A stretch of 64,000 nt of DNA, from assembly GCF_020080835.1 (NCBI RefSeq), contig NC_058159.1, positions 8,184,001 to 8,248,000 on the forward strand, written 5' to 3'. The notes below the pieces were generated by a model. The model searched no databases, was not told the origin of the DNA, and was given only the letters and a program-made list of their open reading frames with translations. The DNA comes from Cotesia glomerata (Eukaryota; Arthropoda; Insecta; Hymenoptera; Braconidae). Numbering within the stretch: the first letter of the stretch is position 1; every line of letters starts with the position of its first letter. This document shows positions 56,579-64,000 of this stretch, one piece after another. Both the position numbers and the translations under genes were made by a program.

Positions 56579-56800
56579 AATAGTATATTACACACCTAGG
56601 GAAGTAAAGTAAAAAATGTCTCAGATCACATGTAATTGTTGTCCGAGGCGAAGCCGAGGTCAACAAACATGTGATCTGAGGCTTTCTTATTTACTTCCCG
56701 TGGAGTGTATACTATTTATTTGTCCAACGAAGGCGGAAAGCGGCAACTTTGTTTATCGCAGCGGGACGAAAGTTGCCACTTTCCGCCCGGAGGGCAAAAA
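56579..56800 (+). repeat. Double-hairpin repeat, copy B
   Basis: Nearly identical to 24418-24652, from TAGTATATTACACACCTAGG through the GGCGGAAAGCGGCAACTTT hairpin. AACGTTTAT occurs just before (in CAAAAACGTTTATGTATTAA) and just after (GGGCAAAAAACGTTTATTAT), a possible 9 bp target duplication if the element starts at GTATTAATAG. Confidence 0.85.
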
Positions 56801-57206
56801 ACGTTTATTATTATATACAATACATACATTATAAACATCAGCATCGATGAGAGAATTCTATTGATTAACAGAACAAACCCGAGAAAAAAAATTTCTGGAA
56901 TGGCCATAAATAGTGATATTATGCTAAATATAAGAATAAGTCCTTAAAATAAGTTCTTATAATAAGATAAGAAATAAGTCCTTTTGGAGAGTCAAAAAAA
57001 TTATTTTTATTTTAAAACTTAAAGCTCTAAGCTTAACTCTCTTGTAAACAGACAATATAGCGATCATATGCAATCTGTCGGAGCTTTTCAACACTAGATT
57101 TGATATTTCCTGATATACCCATATACGTTCTAATGTAGGCAATTTTTATATCAGGTTATATATGAACATCAAAGGCCATATATTGGAAAATTTTTCCACG
57201 AGAAGC
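56801..57206. other. AT-rich; tail of a CCATATA-type array near 57100-57195
   Basis: CCTGATATACCCATATACG, ATATCAGGTTATATATGA and TTGGAAAATTTTTCCACGAG resemble the arrays bounding 39408-45664, so an end of that family lies here. No gene. Confidence 0.4.
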
Positions 57207-57829
57207 TACACTGAGAAAAAAGTATTTTGATAATTAGAATATCAGGTATTGTGATAATCAAAATACCACGTATTGTGATTACCAAAATATAAGTCAGTTC
57301 AAGACCTATAGTCTGCGCAGTAATACTATAATATATGCGTTGTAACTGCCGTCGACGTTTTAACACTATTAGTCAGTTCATTTGATTTACGCACTGGTGA
57401 AAATAGAATTAAACTAATATTGATGATATTAGCTTGAAAAAAATTTATTGTTACACTTTTAATTTTAATTTTAATTTGTTTTGTTAATCTTATAAGTAAA
57501 TTGATTTGTGCCAGTGAAGTGAGCTAGTAAAATGAAGTTATAATACTCTGTTATACTGCCCTAGTAGAAATGATCAAATTTGACTCGATCAAATCTAGTA
57601 TCTGGCTAGCGATCATATCTAGTAACTGGCCAGCAATCAAATCCAGTAACTGGTTAGCGAAACTACGTAAAAACTAGAAATTGCGCCACCTACAACTAAA
57701 TCGTAAACATTGGTCACACCGATGTTCTACTTATACTAGCTTGTGTATGTTTATTTTTTCACTTTAACCTGTAAGTTGAGGTATTTTTAGTAAATATTAA
57801 GAAACAGTGTAATTAATTAAAAAAAATTA

Positions 57830-58681
57830 GAAAAACGGTAGACCCTGAAGGCCATCCGTACAACTTCCCGCTAATTTCATACCCAGGTGCTTAAAATTGC
57901 ACTAATGATATTTTTGAGTTCTCCGAGCTCAAAAATACAGTTTCATGTGTTATTTTGAGCTCTCTGAGCTTAAAGTGATAGCTTTCCTCTTCGAGCTCAA
58001 AAGTCTGATGGAAGTTTGATAAAACACAATTTTTCAAATTTTCAAACCGCAATAACTTTTAAATGAACCGATTTTTACGGGGTTGGCAGCATTCAAGGCA
58101 ATTTTTTAAGCCTCATAAAGAATCTTTAAGTTTAATTTGATCGAACTACGAATTTCGGAGTAATTCCGAAAAAACACTTTTTTCGGATTTCTTTCGTCAA
58201 CGATAATTCACGAACGAATGAACCGATTTTGACCGGACCGGCGGCGATCGACGTGGTTTTTTTATGTAAAGAGCTGATTAGTTTTTGGAATCGATCGGTA
58301 GAGCCGTTTGAAAGTTATTCCAAAAAATGTCGGAGTTATGTTAAAAAAATCCTTGTTTCCAAATATTTCGTCGAGGATATCTCTCGAACCAATCAACCGA
58401 TTTCTACGTTTTTGGCGGTGATCGACGTGGTTTTTCAAGCTTAAGGGTGGATTAGTTTTTGGAGTTGATCGATGAAGCCGTTTAAAAGTTATTCCAAAAA
58501 AACCACTTTCAAAAAAAATTTTTTTCCGATTTTTTTTGAGATTTCTCAAAATTTTTCAAAATCTATCGGTCCGAATCGATTCAAATTCATAGGTAATCTA
58601 AGTTTGAGGGAACTCTTTAGAACGCCGTTTGGTAGATTCCGATCGGTTCAATTGTTCAAAAGTTATAAGCGATTCACATAC

Positions 58682-58757
<76 letters not shown>

Positions 58758-58930
58758 GCACGCACGCACACATACATACAAACATAGTGACAACCTCGCG
58801 GGGATAGTCAGGGAAGCTTCCTGTGACCTTCAAACGTCGAGATCTGATGAAAACTCGATTTTTGCAAAATAGGGTGAAAACAATAACTTCCCGATTTTTG
58901 AAAATCTTCGATTTTCTTAGCGGGAAATCA
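57830..58930 (+). repeat. Dispersed repeat R, uninterrupted long copy
   Basis: From CGGTAGACCCTGAAGGCC / AACTTCCCGCTAA to TTAGCGGGAAAT. It has the GAGCTC words, ATCGGT blocks, (CA)n at 58685-58765 grading into ACGCACGCACACATACATAC, then GTGACAACCTCGCGGGGATA. It shows the intact site into which the R1-like tail inserted in the 3150 copy. Confidence 0.8.
58685..58780. repeat. (CA)n/(CATA)n microsatellite in repeat R
   Basis: About 70 bp of CA followed by CG/CA and ACATACATACAAACATAG. It matches the position of the 3848-3930 tract. Confidence 0.95.
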
Positions 58931-59604
58931 AAAATTGTGTATTTTAATATAAAAATAATCCGTATATATTTGAAAAAAATAGATAAAATAAAAAAAATCG
59001 ACATAATAACCAAATTACGGTTGTGGGCATCAATCAAAACAAATACTCCAGACTGTCATCGAGATAAATTATTATAAATTTTACAATTATTCCGTTTATT
59101 AATTACTACTATTTTTAGTAGATTTCATAAAAATCTAACTATTGTATTTGTCCTCATGACGTAATTTTCCGTAAATTTTAAAGATGAATATGTCATAATA
59201 ATAATTTCGATAACAATAATAATAATAATAATTAAACAATAAATGAAAAAAAAAATTTATGGTCCCAAAATTAAGTCAACATTATACAAAATTGATTAAT
59301 TATAACAAATTTCATGTAAATAATAAGTAATTAACAAATCTCATGTAATAGTTATTGATTATAATAAATTTTATATAATAACTGTGTAAACTTTGAGTCT
59401 AATGATTACAAAAAAAAATCGTACGTTAAAATCTAATTGTAATTTTAATTAATAAGTAATAAATGAAATCTACTTCCATTTCGGCTGCCGAATGGCACTT
59501 ATTATTATTATTATTACTATAATTTTGAATTGTAACGAACTTATCCACATTTCATTTTAAATAACCTCAAATCCTACAAGTGTCGTCATGTTTTATTTGA
59601 TGTC

Positions 59605-60040
59605 TACACGGAAAGAAAATTGAAGGAGTTTTTACTATTTTACTATTGTAATTTTTACTAAATAAAATAGTAACGGTGGACTATACTTCTCATTTAGTAA
59701 TTTTTACGATCTACTATTGTAAATTTTATCCAACAAATTAGACTAGCAAGAGTCTTAAAAAGTCGAATACTATAGAGCAAATTATACAATATGTGTTTGT
59801 GAACTTTACAATTCAACTATTGTAAAAATTCACAGTTGGTTTTTTTAAAAGAAATATTAGGGAGGGAGAGAGATAGAAGGTTGGACTAATTGGTACCTGT
59901 ACCAAGTAATCGAAAAAGTAAATCGATATTTTTGTGCTAACTGGGGAATCGAACCCGGAACTCTGTGTTGGCAGCCAGAGACTCTCCCTCTACGCTATCC
60001 GAGGTAAACTAAGACCCATATCCATTAACATTTACATAAA
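59605..60040. other. MITE-like start (TACACGGAAAGAAAATTG) and TACTATTGTAA words; right end not found
   Basis: TACACGGAAAGAAAATTGAA resembles the tip of 39757-40244. TTACTATTGTAATTTTTAC words lie inside and a tRNA-like sequence at 59932-60008. The matching right tip is absent, probably lost to the array that follows. Confidence 0.45.
59932..60008 (-). pseudogene. tRNA-like sequence
   Basis: Minus strand: GGATAGCGTAGAGGGAGAGT (A box), CTCTG ... CAGAG (a good anticodon-arm stem, though the loop is long), then CCGGGTTCGATTCCCCAG (T arm with B box GGTTCGATTCC). The acceptor does not pair well. The best preserved of the tRNA-like sequences here. Confidence 0.65.
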
Positions 60041-60045
60041 CTCGG

Positions 60046-60610
60046 AGTCTAGTATGATCGGGCCTGAGCGTATTTAACGCTTCAGACATGAGCAGGGATG
60101 AAGACATGAACAGGCATGATTAGGCCGGATCAGACATGAACAGATATGAGCGTATTTACCCTTCAGACATGAACAGATATGAGCGTATTTACCCTTCAGA
60201 CATGAACAGGCATGGACAGGCCTGATCAGGCATGAACAGGCCTGATCAGACCTGAGCGTATTTAACCCTTCAGACATGAACAGGCTTGATCAGACATGAA
60301 CAGGCATATCAGACCTGAGCGTATTTAACCCTTCAGATATGAACAGGTCTGATCAAACATGAACAGGCCTGATCAGACCTGAGCATATTTAATCCGTCAG
60401 ACATGAACAGGTCGGATCAGACATGAACAGGCCTGAGCGTATTTGACGCTTCAGACATGAACAGGCATGACCATGTCTAATTTCAGGTCTGATCATACAT
60501 GAACAGGCTTGATCAGACATGAACAGGCATATCAGACCTGAGCGTATTTAACCCTTCAGATATGAACAGGTCTGATCAAGTATAGTCAGGCCTGATCATT
60601 TTTTCCGGGT
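60046..60610. repeat. Tandem array, GAGCGTATTTAACCCTTCAG units with AGGCCTGATCAGAC words
   Basis: Eight copies of GAGCGTATTTAACCCTTCAG (one reads GAGCATATTT), spaced 33-105 bp apart by GACATGAACAGGC and CCTGATCAG words. The right edge is CAGGCCTGATCATTTTTTCC followed by GGGT, the CCCGG-A-run tip in reverse. TCAGGCCTGA is the core also found at 45570. Confidence 0.85.
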
Positions 60611-61009
60611 ATATATCTGATCAGACTTGCATAGTCAGAGATGTGATAAAAATTTTTTCTTTGACGAAATTTTTATGTTCATCTCAAAATGTGCAAAATT
60701 ATTTTTATCATTACTTTTAAATAATTTTGAAACGAAATATTTGTTACATTTCCTATGGGATGTTTTAGTCTGCTCTGCTCCTGCCTAATATTAAAATCAT
60801 TATATAAAATCATTATAAAATCATTACTTATTTTATTATTTAAATAAATGTGATGTTATAATGAGATTCGGTTAAATAAATAAATTAGGACTATCAAAAT
60901 ATATTATAAAATCCATTTTTATATTATATTTATGATAAACTTATTTGATACATTATGTACTTGAACTTCATAACCAATTGTTGTCACATAAGATAGCACA
61001 GCAGGTGAG

Positions 61010-61095
61010 AACTTCAAGGCACACGGATATCACCAAAGTTAAACAGCATTGAGCGTGGTTAGTAGTTGTATGGGTGACTGCTGGTGTTACAGCCG
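61010..61095 (+). pseudogene. 5S rRNA-derived sequence
   Basis: GGATATCACCAAAGTTAAAC, AGCATTGAGC and GTGGTTAGTAGTTGTATGGG then TGACTGCTGGTG match the A box to C box part of 5S rRNA (canonical GTTAAGC...GAGC and GGTTAGTACTTGGATGGGTG then ACC). The 5' third of the gene is hard to recognise and the 3' end is missing, so it is a pseudogene or a 5S-headed SINE. Confidence 0.7.
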
Positions 61096-61207
61096 TACAA
61101 TTATATGTAATCATTTATTTTATTTTAATTCATTATAGAGAATTGCGTATGACTCTATCAAGTACTATATCCATAAAATTAAGCAAAATAATTAAAAGTA
61201 ACAATGG

Positions 61208-61327
61208 GCTTTCAGACCTGACCATGTCTAATCAGGCCGGATCAGGCATGGTCATTTTTCATGTATGATCAGGCCTGAAGACTCATGCCTGTTCATGTCT
61301 GATCAGGTCTGATCATTTTTTCCCGGG
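61208..61327. repeat. Short CAGGCCTGATCA array with CCCGGGAAAAAATGATCA tip (reverse)
   Basis: CAGACCTGACCATGTC, AATCAGGCCGGATCAGGC and GATCAGGCCTGAAG run into CTGATCATTTTTTCCCGGG. It shares words and tip with the 60046-60610 array. The 5S-like sequence lies between the two. Confidence 0.7.
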
Positions 61328-61562
61328 ATTATACTAGCCAGTTCCTAGCTTAAGTCTAGTTAAACTAGTCAGTTACTGGCCAGATACTTGATTGCATTTC
61401 TACTAGGATGGTATATCGATAATCAGTATACCTAGGTATTGTGATAATCAGTAAACTTATTGTGATTATCAAAATATCACGTTTTCTTAGTAACACAATA
61501 CCAAACTTATTTACTATAAAAAAAAAATATTTTGAGTCGCAAAATACTTTTTTTTCAGTGTA

Positions 61563-63098
61563 TGTTTTAAAAATTTTTCATGATCAATAATCATTATAAT
61601 CTGAATGGAAATGCTTCACCTCACTTTTGTGTTTCAATTGTGGAATGCAAGTGAAGAATAAATTCCTACGGATTACTAGGAAAACTAATTTTGTACAGAA
61701 TTATTGACTTTTTGATTGTTTTAATTTGCTGTTAACATGCACTTTAGCGCAGTAATTTCTCGTTGTATGCTAGTTAACACTTTTACAATATCCTTGCTTA
61801 ATCTTTCGTTTTAACGTCTACAAGAATTCAATATCCATTCACTGCCAGAAATATAAATGAACTGAATACATCTATAAAACCAAAAAATCTTAATCAAACA
61901 GTCGATTGTATACATTGAATTCTGTCAACTTTAGTATTTTTTTTATTTTTTCCTGAAACTAAAGTTAACTGATGAAGATAAATTTTAATATTCGCGACGA
62001 CAACCGTACGATTCTATTTCATGTTGATGTATTTATTTTTATATTTATTTTTTTTCCTTTATTTTACTTTCCAACAAAATGTTCCAATTCATGATGGGAC
62101 GTCAACAGTGCAGTTGCATCATAAAAGTTTTAAAATTATTTTCTATCAGTATGCAGAATCCGCAAAGGCAAACATTACGAATTCAGAACGCGGCGATTCC
62201 CCAGCTACATCAGCCTCAGTCCCAACAAAGTTACACACTTGCCTACCTTCTGTCAATAATGTGGCCTATCGCCAAATGCTATTGTTAAACCGGCTTTCAG
62301 AAACACGCGAACAACTTTATCTACATATTCTTCTGACTGTCAATTGGCTTAAAGTCCAGTCTATGTTATTGAAATGTATATGTTATTCGTGAAGAAAAGG
62401 ATGTTTTCAAAAAAATTGTTTATCCTGACATTTAACATAAAGTCACTGTTTTTCATGGCTTTGACGTTTATTCTTTAGGGTTCTTTACGCGTGAAAATTA
62501 TAACCTTTAAATACCACACTTTCCTTTTTGATTCGTCCATGTGATTAATACACAGAACTATTTCGAAAATCGCAGCTCAATACTTTTTATGTTCAATTAT
62601 TTACCACGTCATAGCAATTTTTATACAAGTAAGACATTTATTGAAGACACAAGTGTTAGACGCTCTGATAGACTAGCAGAGAAAAATAATAATGTTAACT
62701 TTAAGATGCTTAACTTTTCAACTACTTATTACGAATCTTCTTTCGTTATTACGTGAATATGGTAGTGAGAAGAGTTACCAAGTGACTTGATTAATGCAAC
62801 TAGTATCGAAATTAGAAAAAATAAAATGTATAATTACTTATTCAATTTAGATACCTAGTGTAGTTTTCGTTTTCTGGTTAATTTAGTTAAATCTGACAAA
62901 TCCCGATTAAATCAAATTTTCCCGAGTCGAAAAAACGCTCTTAGACGAGCTCAAATCAATTGCTGTAATATAGCAGTTAAGTTAATTTAAATTAATTTTT
63001 CCAACTCGAACTATCATTACATTTGTTAAACTTTATATAATAGTTGTAAAATTTGCCATTTAGCTGATCGGCTTTGACATAAAATAAAGAATCTAAAT
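61563..63098. other. No recognised gene; CCCGAGTC tip at 62921
   Basis: Frames at 62021-62392 (TTG start; hydrophobic start, otherwise undistinguished) and 62541-62756 have no domain I recognise. The second contains RRSDRLAEK, too short to interpret. 62921-63009 has CCCGAGTCGAAAAAACGC and a diverged inverse ATTTTTCCAACTCGAA, a decayed CCCGAGTC element. Confidence 0.35.
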
Positions 63099-63663
63099 TG
63101 CATGCCTTAAGCGCGAGCGTAGGTATGCTCTACTCTCGCCTAAAAATGAAAAAACTCGGTTCCGTCAGAGTTTTATTTAAATAAATAATAATATAGTGGT
63201 TAAAGTCGGTCGGCCTTCATACCACAATAAAAGAAAACATCAATGGTCATTTTTCTAAACAATAAACAGCTGGTCCAACCCAAAATTCAGATAAAAAATG
63301 GATTTTTCAGAAAAAATTCTGTAAAATACGTGTAACACTCTTTTTGTAATCACCATAACTTTCGAAAAACGAAACTAATTCTTTTAAATTTTATTTCAAT
63401 ATATTCGTAAATTCATTGTGACAAACTGATTGAAAAACCACAACTCTATCATTATTAGTTTGATTATAAAATAATAAAATGTGTTCTCTGCCGAAGCTAA
63501 AAAATTTATATCTTAGGCTACCAAATATAAAAAAAATATATAAACAGAGTTAGTGAAGACCTGCTTATTCTATCGGAGTGTGCTAGATGGCGCTAGCAAA
63601 GATTTCCATTCTATTCGCGGGAATTTAAAAAATTTACAAATAACACGAACGCTTAAGGCATGC
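63099..63663. mobile_element. Candidate TIR element, GCATGCCTTAAGCG ends
   Basis: GCATGCCTTAAGCG (63100-63113) is inverted exactly at 63650-63663. The interior has no frame. A 14 bp match is suggestive, not decisive. Confidence 0.4.
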
Positions 63664-63845
63664 ACATTTGAATTTTCCAAACTTTTTAAACATTTTGTTC
63701 ACATCTATAAATCACATCTATAAATCACATACATAATACAAGAACGAAATCAAATTTTTACCAGATGTGGACATCATAGATAAGTTAAGAAAATTTCTCG
63801 TCGAAAAAATGGGCATTGTTGTGACAAGTAATTAATCTGTTAGGG

Positions 63846-63914
63846 CGCGCAGTAGCCTATCGGATCCAGCTCTTGTTTACCAAAACATTGAACTGGATTC
63901 GAGCCCAACGTACA
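63846..63914 (+). pseudogene. Possible tRNA-like sequence
   Basis: TAGCCTATCGGATCCAGC (A box-like) and ACTGGATTCGAGCCCAAC (B box-like GGATTCGAGCC). The T arm stem pairs loosely and no acceptor stem is seen, so this is the weakest of the group. Confidence 0.35.
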
Positions 63915-64000
63915 CCAAAATGAATATTTTTAAATATTTAAGTATATTACTCTGCTCAGTCGAAATAAAACGAGTCCAACCACAAAAAGTTTACCCCCTA

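Larger units (their letters stand above)
57560..61407. mobile_element. Nested TIR element, CCTAGTAGAAATG ends, CTGGCCAGTAACTGG words
   Basis: CCTAGTAGAAATGATCAAA at the left and CATTTCTACTAGG at the right are inverted. Arms of CTGGCTAGC...GTAACTGGCCAG words follow (57590-57665 and 61330-61390). It lies wholly within 57207-61562. Confidence 0.65.
57207..61562. mobile_element. 4.4 kb TIR element (TACACTGAGAAAAAAGTATT ends), outermost of a nest
   Basis: TACACTGAGAAAAAAGTATT and the right end AATACTTTTTTTTCAGTGTA are inverted. Behind each are TATTGTGATAATCA / TGATTATCAAAAT words (57240-57300 and 61420-61490). Everything between appears to be later insertions. Confidence 0.65.

Noticed and set aside
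58472..59037. Frames containing long TH or VC runs
   Set aside because: They read through the (CA)n microsatellite in repeat R.
60074..60277. Cysteine-rich 67-codon frame
   Set aside because: It reads through the GAGCGTATTT/CCTGATCAG array; the regular cysteines follow the repeat period, so it is not a cysteine-rich peptide gene.
60046..60610. CRISPR-like array
   Set aside because: The context is eukaryotic, spacing is irregular (33-105 bp), the spacers are themselves repeats, and there are no cas genes.
62021..62392. 123-codon frame starting on TTG
   Set aside because: It has a hydrophobic start but no ATG of good context, no domain and an overlapping alternative frame of similar quality. 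Transcript data would be needed.
39955..63914. Functional tRNA genes
   Set aside because: A and B boxes are present but acceptor stems are mismatched or absent and several sit inside transposable elements, so I list them as tRNA-like relics.

Overview
The window looks like nuclear DNA of an arthropod, most likely an insect. It is very AT-rich, has (CA)n microsatellites and R1-clade non-LTR retrotransposon remnants, and its one convincing gene has a TATA box spaced correctly from a TCAGT initiator. A parasitoid wasp is a possible host, but that is only an inference. There are no operons and no bacterial gene organisation. Nearly every other open frame is a chance frame, a shadow of a retroelement, or a frame through a tandem repeat.

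Layout. 0-15 kb: small terminal-inverted-repeat (TIR) elements (43-768, 1160-1375, 2786-3056, 4780-5527, 8411-8615, 9441-10408, 10915-12046). A mid-size dispersed repeat at 3150-4700 is interrupted by a 5'-truncated R1-like retrotransposon tail sitting in a (CA)n tract. At 12610-15114 a 2.5 kb element has inverted ends made of short tandem words. 15.6-18.1 kb: a shrunken DIRS-type tyrosine-recombinase retroelement that keeps its inverted terminal repeats and internal complementary region but has lost the reverse transcriptase. 18.7-19.5 kb: an intact single-exon ankyrin-repeat gene on the minus strand, the only gene I call with confidence. 19.9-35.4 kb: mostly AT-rich sequence without genes, plus hairpin repeats (24418-24652, 24723-25606), more TIR elements and dispersed repeats.

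35.4-37.0 kb: a non-autonomous Helitron with degenerate internal tandem repeats and a nested MITE. 38.3-39.3 kb: a 0.94 kb TIR element. 39.4-45.7 kb: a possible fold-back element bounded by inverted arrays. Inside it lie a tRNA-like MITE, another MITE, a decayed R1-clade element (gag and endonuclease/RT, minus strand), a palindromic 22-24 bp array and another tRNA-like sequence. 47.2-49.0 kb: a TIR element with TTGGCCCAAG words and a tRNA-like core, then two simple MITEs. 49-57 kb: AT-rich sequence with hairpins and a copy of the double-hairpin repeat. 57.2-61.6 kb: elements nested several deep, with a tRNA-like and a 5S-rRNA-like sequence. 61.6-64 kb: AT-rich sequence, one weak TIR pair and a final tRNA-like stretch.

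The most unusual theme is a loose group of TIR elements whose outer tips begin CCCG(A/G/T)G followed by an A-run. Behind the tip, each has a different short, often palindromic, tandem word. Several TIR elements here also carry a tRNA-like or 5S-like sequence. Whether this is one lineage changing its subterminal words or convergent fold-back elements cannot be settled from one window.
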